A DNA stretch of 64,000 nucleotides, taken from Rapana venosa (Eukaryota; Mollusca; Gastropoda; Neogastropoda; Muricidae). Numbering within the stretch: the first letter of the stretch is position 1; every line of letters begins with the position of its first letter. The notes under the pieces are model-generated. The model saw only the letters and a list, made by a program, of their open reading frames with translations, had not been told where the DNA came from and ran no database searches. Made by a program: the position numbers and the translations under genes. Below, piece after piece: positions 53,452 to 64,000 of this stretch. Where the stretch lies: the NCBI GenBank assembly GCA_028751875.1, contig CM054140.1, positions 24,598,135 through 24,662,134 of the forward strand, given 5' to 3'.

Positions 53452-55802
53452 AAATACATCCATGGATAAATGTCTGGTTTAGTTCTGAGTAGTTTGACAA
53501 AATGGTATTGAGAGAGAGTAGAATTTGAATGTGTAAATTGTACTAGCTTAGGACAAGTGGGTTGGACACAGTAATGGAATTGGATGTAAATGGTGTAAAG
53601 TCTGTTTGTTGGAAACTGGGGTGAAAGGGTATTGTAATATTGTAAGTGGTGTATATGGGAACCACCAGAGGTGAGAAGAAGAAAAAGAGAAGTGGAAGAC
53701 AAATTTGGAAAGGGTAGACCTGAGAGCTCTTTGGGCTTCTAGGTGTGTCCAGGGCTGGGTAGTGCCCTTGATCAGTTGATGGGATGGATTGGGGGCCAAG
53801 TCTCTAGAAGCTTAATGAGTTGTGAATTTTTACTTTGAAAAAGAACACCATAGACTTGTAAACAGGATTTTTCTGACTCAGAATTTACAAAATGGTCTTG
53901 AATGAGGCAGTTCAAAGTTTCCTAAGGTCCAACATACATAGAGTGACACACACACATATGGCACACGCGCACACGCACACACTTGCGCACACTCTCTCTC
54001 TCACACACACACACTTTATTTACACCCAAGAATTTGATCAACAGATTAATCAATGAACTCTGATCTCAAAAGTGGCCGAGGGGAATATTTCAGAACCTAT
54101 TTCTACCACAGACCAGGTGCATAATTCTTGTTAACCTCAAAACATATCTGTGTGTGCGTGTGTTGAATGTACTTTGTTTTAAAAATGTATATTGTTTCTG
54201 GACAGCAGTATGCATAAAAAACCTATTGGTTTTTGTATAAAACAGTGTATAGCAGCATGAACTGCATGGTGCCTTTGACCAGTTAGTGGTCTAGTTTATG
54301 GTAGTTAGTATAATAGTAGTCTAGTATTGTAGTAGTATGCTTGAACTGTTTATTTTTAATATAATTTATATAAAGATTTTCTTCAAAACACTTAAGAATG
54401 CAAATCAAGGCAAACACACATATGGTGATACATGTACCCAGTATTATTACACACACACATCCTCCACATATATGCAGACATCACTCATTAAGGTAAGCTT
54501 TTGAAATTATGCATGTCTGCAAAGAGATGCTTTCTTCTTTAATTGGAAGACGACATTACATTGCCATTTTCTTGCCAAGCATGAAAGACTGATATTATGT
54601 GCAGAGTTCACTTCCTAGCCAAGATTGTAGAATCTCATATCTCTGGTATGTCAGTTAGTTGTTAGTTTGAGAGAGAGCGAGAGAGAGAGAGATTGTAGTT
54701 AAGTGTACTATTTTATTTGTTATTTTTACCATATATATATATATATATATTTGTTTATAACTTATAAATTTGAAACTGCTGCACCAACATCATGTTGACA
54801 GAGGATGTGAATACAAAGATATTAGTTTCAAATATACATAACAGAAAAGTTAGATTTTATTGTATTCTTAGGCCCAGTGTGTTCATTCATGAGTGATAAA
54901 TAAAATAGCAATAGCTAGATCAGAAAAGTCTTTTTATTTATTTGAATTGCAAGAAAAAGTTTACTGTTGAGAATGTAGTTGTTTTATAAGAATACATTGT
55001 TTAGTTTATTTTTTCAACGCTGATGTTACATAGTTGTAGTATTTTTACAATCATGAATAATAAAGTTTGTATTTGTTTATAATTTAACAGTGTTGTTCAT
55101 TTTGAGAAAAAGGTGGTGAAGGTGGTGGTGGTGGTAATGGTGGGGGCAGGAGATAATAATCAAGTTTGAGTGAATATGAGATGCATTGAAAAGAAGAATA
55201 TAAAGCAGTTCAACCACATTTTCTCTCTTCTTTTTAAAAAACTGCCAATGTCACATTGGTGGTTTCAATATCTGGGTGCGCACTTTTGACTTCAATCTCA
55301 AAGTATCCCTGAGGCACGGTTGCATGAAGTCGATGAAGTTCTGGGTGTCATCAATATGCTTTTTACAGGATCACTCACTCACTCACTCACTCACTCATGC
55401 ACTCACTCTCTCAGTCATGCATGATGCATCTTAAGCATAGATCAGCCAACCACGGACCCCACACCAGGACAGCGACCTCATTGAGAATGAAAGCTAAATT
55501 TTGTGTACATGTCCCTCAGCTAGACCTTCAAGGTGAGGCCAACTGTGTATGCAACTGTTTTTACCCACCGTTAAGGTAGCAGCATTCTGACTTCAGGGAC
55601 AAGCTGCTCAAATTTAAATTGAAGAAGCATCTGTCAATGAAAACACATGTCAGAAACTAATTTTTCCCCCTCATCTCTGCGCTAATATCAAAATCAGTCA
55701 CAAGGGCCACACCAAGGCTGTTGAGTCATCACATAGTGAAAGAACCACCATAGTGGCAGCCTGAAATGAGATAGCAGTCAGTAACTGATTCTTAACATTC
55801 AG
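53452..55802. other. 3' region of the GT31-like gene and intergenic DNA
   Basis: After the stop codon there is AT-rich DNA, probably 3' UTR to about 55080. Then follow a (GGT)n run (55112-55140), an (ACTC)n run (55375-55398) and a repeat D copy at 55507-55602 (cagctagaccttcaaggtga, then cgttaaggtagcagcattct). No other exon seen. Confidence 0.55.
55059..55064 (+). terminator. Candidate poly(A) signal of the GT31-like gene
   Basis: AATAAA at 55059-55064 is followed by a GT-rich stretch (gtttgtatttgttt), the usual arrangement. A second AATAAA at 54899-54904 is an alternative. Either implies a 3' UTR of about 1.4-1.6 kb containing CA and TA microsatellites (53947-54015, 54733-54752). Confidence 0.55.
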
Positions 55803-55814
55803 AGAATTGGGTCT
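55803..55814 (+). repeat. Target-site duplication, left copy
   Basis: agaattgggtct, identical to 56500-56511 on the other side of the LINE fragment. Confidence 0.9.
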
Positions 55815-56499
55815 TCTTCTTATTCCTTATAGCTCCTAGCGGAGCATAGGGCCTCAACAGCGTCCTTCCACCATCTCCTGTCTCTGGCAAGGGTCTTGGC
55901 CTCTTCCCATGTCAGGCTGGAGTCTCTCAGCTCACTATGCAGGCTTCTCCTCCAGGTCTGTTTGGGGCGCCCTCCTTCCTTTTCCCCTGCGGGTTCCACT
56001 CGAGCGCTTGTCTGGTGATGTTGCAAGGCTCCTTCCGTAGGGTGTGGCTGACCCAACGCCACTTTCGCCGCCTTACTTGGACTTCCATAGACTGTTGGTT
56101 CGCCCTCATCCACAGGTCGGTATTTGGCACTCTGTCGAACCATCTGAGATGAAGGATCTGCTGGAGACATCCGTTGATGAAGGTCTGGATCTTGGAGGAG
56201 CTGGTGTTGATGACCCGCCAAGTTTCTGACCCGTAGAGAAGCACAGACTTCACGTTGGAGTTGAAGACCCTGAGCTTGGTGGTTGTGGAGATCGCATTTC
56301 TTCTCCATATGGGTTTCAAGATGGCAAATGCTTGGCGTGCTTTCTTTATTCTTGCCTTGATGTCTTCGTCTGTGCCTCCTGTCTGGCTGATCTTACTGCC
56401 CAGGTACACAAATTCACTGACATCCTCTACTGCTTTCCCAGGGATGGTGACAGGAGCCTCTTGCTGGTTGTTGGTACGCAGTAGCTTGGTCTTCTCTTG
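55815..56499 (-). mobile_element. 5'-truncated LINE insertion with frameshifted ORF2 end
   Basis: On the minus strand a frame runs open from the upstream border: EKTKLLRTNNQQEAPV, FVYLGSKISQTGGTDEDIK, SVLLYGSETWRV, ILHLRWFDRVPNTDLW, RRRKWRWVSHTLRKE, LEWNPQGKRKEG. It then shifts frame near 55976 and continues GGRPKQTWRRSLHSELRD to WKDAVEALCSARS and a stop at 55822-55820. This is the segment after the reverse-transcriptase domain of a non-LTR retrotransposon polyprotein. The insertion is bounded on both sides by agaattgggtct. It cannot make an active protein. Confidence 0.93.
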
Positions 56500-56511
56500 A
56501 GAATTGGGTCT
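56500..56511 (+). repeat. Target-site duplication, right copy
   Basis: agaattgggtct, identical to 55803-55814. It marks the 5' truncation border of the LINE. Confidence 0.9.
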
Positions 56512-56737
56512 AAAAGGCTGTAAAATGGTACTTTTTGTTTTTAAAAGCTGAATTCTCTCAGGAATACAAAACTAATGTCTGATGGATTATCTCAGAAAGG
56601 GCCTCCAAGGAATCTGCCGTTAAATATGTATGCTTTTTACGTCCTGAACATCGAACTTTTGAGAGATCATCCCTAGTGTCACGCATCATGGGTATGATAC
56701 AAGACCAGCGGTGTTGCCCACATGGGATGGGAATGAT

Positions 56738-57083
56738 TGATTTATTTATTTCTTTGATATCGAGGATAATGGAATAAGCATTTATGTGCTTTTTTTACAT
56801 CCAGTCTCCGTGTGTTTGCGGTTTTGTAAATTTGTCATCTGTTCCCATCGGCACACAATGGCCTACTCTTACGAAAAGCGGAACAGGGTTTAATGTGTGT
56901 CCAAGATGTTCTGCATGCGTTCGCACATGGGACCTCGGTTTATAGTCTCATCCAAAGGACTTTTTGGGAGAGTGGAGTCTGCACTGATGTTAACTCAAGG
57001 GGAAAATATTCCCTTGAATGGGAATCGAACCAGGGTCATCAGATTGCGAGCGCAATTTTCTAACCACTAGGCTATCCTGTCCC
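56738..57083 (-). repeat. SINE-A, full length, minus orientation
   Basis: Plus strand runs from the tail (tttatttatttctttgatat, cgaggataatggaataagca) through tttttacatccagtctccgt, cggcacacaatggcctactc and tttatagtctcatccaaagg. It ends at the head complement (gaatcgaaccagg for box B, taaccactaggctatcc for box A). Close to consensus. Confidence 0.93.
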
Positions 57084-58479
57084 CCCCTTGTGAAGTGAGA
57101 ATGAACAGCATGTAGCCTGGTAAAGACAGCTTCTTCCTTACTCAAACGGGTTAATTTTTCCCAGGTCTGTTTTCTTCCTTGTTGTTATGTAATATAGCAG
57201 AACACCCTTCACATCGGGACCAATCTGAAAAATGTTTGCTGTTAGTCTAGATGTTGTATATGAATACATTATTATGTCAAATTTAACATTTTATACAAAA
57301 TGGGAAAGTGTTGCACACACTAGCCATGCATTGTATACTTATTTTGTCTAAGTTAAGTGCAGTACTATTGTATTGGCCTCGCTTTTGTTCCTAAATAAGG
57401 TCAGAATTACAGTTCCCAGTACTTTCCATGTGAGATAAATCGTCAGTAATTACTCAGATGAAGTGGATTTAGTGATATATATATATATACATAAATGCTA
57501 ATACTGTAGTAATAATAATATGAAACTTGTATCAAGATATAAGCACCAGTGTTGTTGCTATGTATGCAATTTATGAACTATGATACCAGATGTAACTAAA
57601 CCATTTCAAAGTTCTGTTGTATTACATGAGGATATCGGACATTTCATTTTACAGCAGTTGCCCTGATGCTTGACTGCTCAGTGTTCATATTTATCTAGTA
57701 TGATCAGTCTTCAGTTATTCTTGCTCAATCCAAACCTTTACTAAGAGACTGTAAAAGTGTTGAATAGAAAATGTTTCTTTAACTCCACACATTCATGAAT
57801 AAACACACACACACACACGTACATAAGGAATCTTTTTTTAGAAAGTCAATTTAATGAGCAGCAATTTATCATAATCAACACACAAAGCGTACATATATAT
57901 ATATAATATAATGTAAAAGAAGTATTTACAATAAACTAATCAATGACATGACTAATCTATGCTCAGTATGAAAACTGTATCACAGAAAAGACTGATAATT
58001 ATTATACACACAACAACAACATAACACCTTCAGAAAAAATGATTCATTGTCACAACCTCCACAACCAATTTTTTTATACTTTTGACACTCATTCAAACTG
58101 ATTTAAGTACTCACAATGGTGTTCATACTTTATTTTTCTGTTGCAAAATTTTTTCTCACACAGCGACAATTGCAATGCAATGCAATGTAACAGATAGTTT
58201 TTTTTTTCTGAGATGTATGTATTCAAGGTGACACATTACCTGCAACATAACAAAATTTCTTTCCAGAATAGTGATATAGTCAGTCTCACTAGTTGTAAGC
58301 TTCCATTTTGAGAGCTTTCTCAGCTGAACTGAGCCGGTGACTGAAACTGAAAGAGATACTTCGATTGGTTGGTTGATTGTGTCTGATTAAACGTTATGAT
58401 TTAACACTTTTTGACATGTAGGCCTATTTTTGTTTTTTGTGTGTTTTTTTAGCAGTGAGAGACACAGAAAGCAAAGAAC
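57084..58479. other. Intergenic stretch without genes
   Basis: AT-rich DNA with a TA run (57475-57490) and a CA run (57803-57818). No exon, RNA gene or named repeat recognised. Confidence 0.5.
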
Positions 58480-58620
58480 AGATCTGCTGCATGCTTTATG
58501 ATCACTCTGGAGAGGGACAGGCTCCGCCAGGTTCCACCTGCTGTGACACACTGACACTGCCTGAGTTTAGCCAGATTTTTTTCACTCCTCAAGGAGTTAA
58601 TGGAGAAGTCAAGTCAAGCC
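58480..58620 (+). repeat. Unclassified interspersed repeat, copy 2
   Basis: gagagggacaggctccgcca, gttccacctgctgtgaca and cctcaaggagttaatggaga match 14160-14310 in order. An open frame across it is a chance frame. Confidence 0.6.
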
Positions 58621-60085
58621 GTCTTGGCCCTATCTACAATGTTGCTGAGATCTTCTTCAAGTATTCAAAAACAAACTTTATTCATGGGTGTGGGTGTGTG
58701 TTTGTGTGTGTGTGTGAGGCACACAATTGTACTGCATTTCTTTCTTTGCGTCTGCTGCGCTTCTGAATTTGTTGGTCAAATCATTTCAATTCTTTTTCCT
58801 CATTCCTTATCTCTTTCCCCATTCTGCCACCGTCCTATCAGTTTTCTTTCTTCTCCCCCTGGCCTTGTAACCAAGCATACATAAATGATGAAATAATCTT
58901 CCTTCTTCATTCTGCGGTTAAGTTTCTTTTTTTTTATATCATCTGGTTACAATTCGACAAAATGGAGTACACCTCACCTGAAGAGTCTAAAAGCAATGGG
59001 ATTAAAAATGACAAAGGCAAATATACATGGGCAATTTTAGAAATATCATACAACAGTAATAAAGACAAACAACAATAATTATATAATCAACAGTTACAAC
59101 AATTATTATTGTCATTCATGATTTTTGAGGAGGTGAAATAAGAAAAAAACAACTGTTATCTACACCTCCTAAACAAATGTATTTTATAACTTCTGTCCAT
59201 GCAGTCTATCTGTTAGCCATTCATTTAATGATAAAACAGCATTTCAATATTTTGTTATACAAAAATGTCAAACCTTGGTTCATCATTGATGAATAATATT
59301 GATATCATACATAACACAAATCTTATTCAGCCGAGAAAGGTGAGAGACAAGGTCTTGCATAAATATTGATAATGTGGTGTACTTAAACCAAACAAGCTCG
59401 TAGTTAAATCCATCTCTTTTAACACTCCAGTGAAGAAAGTTGCTCCTAGCAGAATGAAAAAAAAAGAGAAACCACAGACACACACAACCCCCTCTCAGCC
59501 ATAGTGATTTTATCTTTTACATACAATAACCCCCAAATTATAAGTCATAGAATGATAAACAGGAGTTACAAATTTGAACTCGAGAAAAAAAAAGGCTATA
59601 CACATGTCTCAGCCACATACATTATACAGGTCAATTTTCCATTGTGCACTATAGCCCTACAACGTTGAATGCTCACCACAGATAAATCTTTCATGGAGTA
59701 GTCAACAAAAAGTAAGAACTGTGAGCTTGAAGGGAAAGGGAGGGAAAAAATGAATTGTTGAAAATGAAACATACAATGTTGATCCAACATGAAAACAACA
59801 AATAATGAAATATACAAACATGTACAAAGATGAAAATCCATTAATCCATTCATATTCTCTCTCTCTCTCTTAAACTCACACCCATCCAACGACCCACACA
59901 TACTCAACACACATTTTAAAAACAGCTACACACATCCACAAGTTCGGCAAGAAAGCTAAGAGACTTGTACACAAGAAATTTATTCATATCACATAAAACA
60001 CATTGTCAAGCACCTTTTCCAACCTACTCCTTCTCCCCCAACTTCTCCCCACTCCCCTATCCTAAATAACACTACTAAAAGTTTG

Positions 60086-60126
<41 letters not shown>

Positions 60127-60894
60127 AAAACAACATACAAAATATATATATATATATATATATATACAACATCCCTACCAACTCCTTTACAAATAATAAG
60201 TCAGAAATAAAGAAATGAACATTGAAAAAAAAAGGTACAAGTTCCTGTAATCCTTCTGCATTTTACCTTTTTACATCAGCAATATAGAAATGACATTGAA
60301 CCTTTAGGCTTCACCTCTTAAGCTTCTGTTTCAAGGATAGAATCTGCTTTTTTGGGGGGAGGAAGGGGGGGTGGTAGGGGGTGCACAGTTGGAGGATGAG
60401 GTGAGGTGATCATCAATTCCCTTACAATAGCAAAACTGAAACATACCTTCAGAGCAGACAGAACAGTGTTGACATGTATCACAAACAACAATGACAAACA
60501 TTTCGCAAAGACTTGCACAAATTCAAGAGTTCCCAATCTTCCCAACATCACTGCCCTTATGCATCTTATCACACCATGGAGTTCTAAACCATACTTTGGT
60601 TAACAATAGTAACAGCTAATGCTCCAGTGGATGAAGATATGTAACAACAACTTATGCAGCCTCTGTCCTCTTGGCTCTTTCACTCACTTGCCATGTATTT
60701 ACACACAGCATGCAAATACAAACTTGTTCTCGGCTATGTTGCTGGGGGGAAAAAACCTGATATTATATCTGCACAAAATTTGTGCTTTTCTTTTCTATTG
60801 GTCAATTTGACATAGCTTGATTCTTCCATATTGCACTGCTTGATTCTCTACCATTCATACTCGCATATATATATATAATAGGAAAAAATGCGCT
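58621..60894. other. Intergenic stretch without genes
   Basis: AT-rich, with CA/TA microsatellites (60091-60165), a G-rich run (60353-60385) and CT runs. No supported gene. Confidence 0.5.
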
Positions 60895-61205
60895 GCTGTC
60901 AATTCTTGTATGTCTCTCTTCTCTCCCCTATTTCCTTGAAGTCATTGGGGCACTGCGCTCAGTTTTTCAGGCTGTCTTTTGAGCCCATCCTGATGCATGC
61001 TGGGTATGTTTGAGATTTTTACCTATATAATTATTTGACCTGTATGCATGGAGAGAATTTAGACAATGACAGAACTGAACTTTCAGTGGACAGGGCAGAT
61101 TGTAAAAATCCCCTCCCTTAAGTTTGCCAGACACTGCTATCCAGATTCGAACCCATGACTTCAGAGCCCTGTGAGGTGGAAGTCAAACATGTCAACCACT
61201 CACCT
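60895..61205 (-). repeat. SINE-C copy, minus orientation
   Basis: Head complement at 61140-61205 (ccagattcgaacccatgact for box B; caaacatgtcaaccactcac for box A), then aaaatcccctcccttaagtt. These match the 4830-4930 copy in reverse order. The long head with an extra arm suggests a tRNA-Leu or Ser type ancestor. Confidence 0.65.
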
Positions 61206-61675
61206 TTTTGCCAAAGAACAACCATCGGTAATCATTTATTTCAAATGAAGTCTTTCAACTACAGATCTATCTTGCATCTGCGATCTTTTGGATTCACCAC
61301 AAGTTCCTTTAGAAGCCGTGGGGATGTAGCGACTTGAGTTTAGTGGGGTTCCTATCTTCATCACCTCAGGGGATGTCACAAACTCCTTTGTAGACAACGG
61401 AAAGCTCATAGTATACTCTCTGTTCAATGCCTTCATGGACAAACATGGTGAAAGCACCTAAAAAAGAAAACAAATTGAAGGAGGGAAAATGAAACATTGC
61501 ACATGTAAGCCACAGGGATCATCTTCCATCCCCCTTTCTATGCACTGAAGCACAAGCATAAACAATTCCATCTCAACTATCCATCATACCCTTACCCCCT
61601 TAAAAAACCCCAAACCAAAATGATAACGCAGTCTGGAAGATTTGTTTAGAGCTAAAAATAGATACAACATCGGAG

Positions 61676-61965
61676 GTGGGATAGCCTAGTGGTTAGAGTG
61701 TTGAGCTCATGATCTGTTGGCCCAGGTTCAAGCCATCAACGAAGCATCTGTTTGAAGGGACCTTCCCCCAGGAGCACCATAAGAACAGCCTCTGCTGTCC
61801 CAAAAGTCTTTCGGATGAGACTTTACACTGAGGTACTGTGTGTGAACACATGCAGAGCATCTTACACACACACAATAAAACCAGTTCTACCTTTCTGAAA
61901 ATTAGGCCAAAGCATGCCAGTAGGAACTGATGACAGCATTTTAAAAAAAAGCGTGCACACTGGTT
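61676..61965 (+). repeat. SINE-A subfamily copy
   Basis: Head gggatagcctagtggttaga with a good box A and a box B region (cccaggttcaagcc). The core differs from other copies (caggagcaccataagaac) but keeps tctttcggatgagacttta, gcatcttacacacac and aaaaccagttct. A minus-oriented repeat D copy (61982-62072) abuts its 3' end. Confidence 0.75.
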
Positions 61966-62091
61966 TTGCGTTTAGACATCATCCCGAAGTTGGAATGCGG
62001 CTACCTCCATGGAGGGCAAAAACGATCACAAACACAAAAAAATCTTACCATTGTGAGCTCTGATTGAGGAATGAAAAAAAAAATATACACA

Positions 62092-62190
62092 CACACATAT
62101 ATATATATATATAGATATATAATTATATATATATATATGTATATGATATATAGATATATAATTATATATGTATATATATATATATATATG
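62092..62190. repeat. (TA)n microsatellite
   Basis: Interrupted TA repeats with gatata units, partly self-complementary. Confidence 0.93.
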
Positions 62191-62581
62191 CATCAATCAA
62201 TAAAAATCATAGGACAAACTAATAAAACTGTTTTCAGAATCATCCAATATCACACACGTGAAAAGACAAAATGATGACATTTTTTAAAAAAAACCCACAT
62301 CAACTCTCTCTTTAAAAAGTGCGCTGAGAACTCTGCATTTCAAACTCTCCGCTCAATACCGAAGGCATTATTATCTTTTCACAAAATTCAATGAAAATTA
62401 TGCCTCCTCAAAATCTTTGATAGTGTGTGATTTGTGTACACAACACAGCATGACTAAAGAGATCGGGGAACTTAATAATATCACATATGAAAAAAAAGAG
62501 AAACTATGATAAAGATAAATAAATTATAGCACATTTCAACATGAGGTATGAAACATGAATTCACAACAGCTGGTAAAACTA

Positions 62582-63118
62582 GCCCCCCCCCCCCCCCCCC
62601 CCAAAAAAGAATCCCCCCCAAAAAAACAACAACACCCAAACCAACCAACCCAAAACACCAAAAATTTTAAAAGGAAAAAAATAGAGAAAAAAATGGACAA
62701 AACCGAAAAATATTAAATGAATAAACAAAAGAAGCCACCACAAAATAAGTGGAGAAAGAAGAGAGAATGAAAGAAAGAGAGACAAAAATGCACTAAGGAA
62801 GGTAACATGCTCACATTCACAAAATGCCATTTTTGAAAAGAGGAGACTAAGAATGACCGAAAAAACAAAAATCATAAAAAGGAAAAAAACAAAACAAAGC
62901 ATACAACAACAAAAAATCAAAAGAAGAAATAAAAAAAGGAAACAACAACCCCTAATTAACAGAGGACAGATGAAAGAGATAATAAAGGATAGTGGTGAGG
63001 GGAGTGAAAGTGAGGAGGGGTGGTGGTGAAATGACTGAATGAAGGACTGGAAGATCCCCCCTCCCTCCACCCCCCCCCCCCCCCCCCCCCCCCCCCTCTC
63101 CCCCCCCCTCCCCCCCCC
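62582..63118. repeat. Low-complexity region bounded by poly-C runs
   Basis: C run at 62583-62602, A-rich sequence, then C runs at 63071-63096 and 63101-63118. No coding signal; Phe/Leu/Gly-rich frames across it are artefacts. Confidence 0.85.
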
Positions 63119-63549
63119 AACAAAAATTTACATCGTTAATCACCCACACATTTAACTTAAATGCCAAATTCAGACTCAACATCGTCAGGACTTGTAAGGT
63201 GAATTCAGCAAAACAAAAACAAAGATAGTAATGATAACATATCATTCATAATGCTTCCTGAGTAAAACACCTTTAATTTAAAAACCTCTGACTACTATAC
63301 ACACACACACAATGAAAGAATAACTTAAGTTCTTACTGCTGACATGACACTTCCTTTCTAAATTAGAAAAAATAAAACCCACATACACAACACCCCTCCC
63401 CCTCCTCTCCCCAAACCAATACCATGAAAAACTTGACCCCCACCCCCAAATCACTCCCTTGACTACTTGCGCTACCCCATCAGAGGTAGCCAAAGACATG
63501 CTGTATACAAATGAAAATAAATCTTGAAATTCTATGCAACAGTAACAAG

Positions 63550-63755
63550 TGAAGAGAAGAGAAATCAAACATGCGCAGTCTACCGTTCAGTGATTGTTTT
63601 CTCTTGTTTTCCAGCTAGAGTTCTGAGGACCACCCATAGTGAAACTTTAAAACGAGGAAAAGAGAAATCAAACATGCCCAGTCCACCGTACAGTGACTGG
63701 GGATTTTTTCTTGTTTCTCAGCTAGAGCCCTGAGGATCCCCCATGGTGAAGTTGT
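63550..63755 (+). repeat. Tandem duplication of about 105 bp containing repeat D
   Basis: Both copies have agagaaatcaaacatg, cagtcyaccgt.cagtga, then the repeat D start (cagctagagttctgagga; cagctagagccctgaggatc). Copy 1 is about 63550-63655, copy 2 about 63656-63755. Confidence 0.8.
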
Positions 63756-63845
63756 GAAGCTGCGACCGTTACCAGGGATTCTACATGATCCTACCGGCGG
63801 TCACTTCCAGTCAGAGTGTCACTGCCAGGAACGGTCGGGGTGGAT

Positions 63846-63960
63846 TTATTTCATTTTTTAAATTTTACTTTATTCTTTCATATCGAGGATAATGGAATAA
63901 ACACTTATGTGCTTTTTTTACATCCAGTCCCCGTACGTATGTGGATTTGTGAATTCTGGA
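63846..63960 (-). repeat. SINE-A 3' fragment at the right edge
   Basis: Plus strand reads atatcgaggataatggaata, then tttttacatccagtccccgt, and stops at a gtgaattctgg block; the remaining core is missing. Confidence 0.85.
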
Positions 63961-64000
63961 TGGGATGTCTAGCCACGACCCACCCATCCACAAAGCAGCA

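Noticed and set aside
58437..58766. 109-codon plus-strand frame
   Set aside because: It overlaps an interspersed repeat shared with 14160-14310 and ends in a GT run; no family resemblance.
62579..63070. 163-codon minus-strand frame rich in Phe, Leu and Ser
   Set aside because: Lies in an A-rich/C-rich low-complexity region bounded by homopolymers; hydrophobic only because of T-rich codons.

Overview
This is a eukaryotic window, almost certainly from a mollusc and probably a gastropod. It is AT-rich, has small exons with GT-AG introns, carries very long CA/GT and GA/CT microsatellites, and is packed with tRNA-derived SINEs. One SINE at 47.87-48.25 kb resembles, as I remember it, a SINE common in gastropod genomes. 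The species cannot be named from the sequence.

Two multi-exon genes lie on the minus strand and both were reconstructed exon by exon in frame. ZRANB2 (coding exons from 9793 down to 325) encodes a spliceosome-associated protein with two RanBP2-type zinc fingers and an RS domain; 270 aa are visible and the gene may continue past the left edge. ANKRD13C (13 coding exons, 47057 down to 29277) encodes a 433-aa ankyrin-repeat, GPCR-chaperone-domain protein of the ER. The two genes share a strand, about 19.5 kb apart.

On the plus strand, 52417-53451 is an intronless coding region for a 344-aa GT31 (beta-1,3-galactosyltransferase-like) protein. It has lost the canonical third acidic residue of its DxD motif and its EDVYVG-type motif, and its only obvious membrane segment is at the C-terminus. 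It is the most unusual gene here.

The rest is intron and intergenic DNA. It holds about 18 copies of one tRNA-headed SINE (SINE-A), four of a second (SINE-B), two of a tRNA-Leu-like third (SINE-C), and a scattered unclassified repeat. There are two 5'-truncated LINE 3' ends, one with a perfect 12-bp target-site duplication, and a 720-bp piggyBac-type element between TTAA sites. Several minisatellites with 32-63 bp units, a 365-bp tandem duplication and a 1.5-kb CA-rich tract inside ANKRD13C complete the picture. No rRNA, functional tRNA, CRISPR array or bacterial-type operon was seen. The three genes show no sign of working in one pathway.
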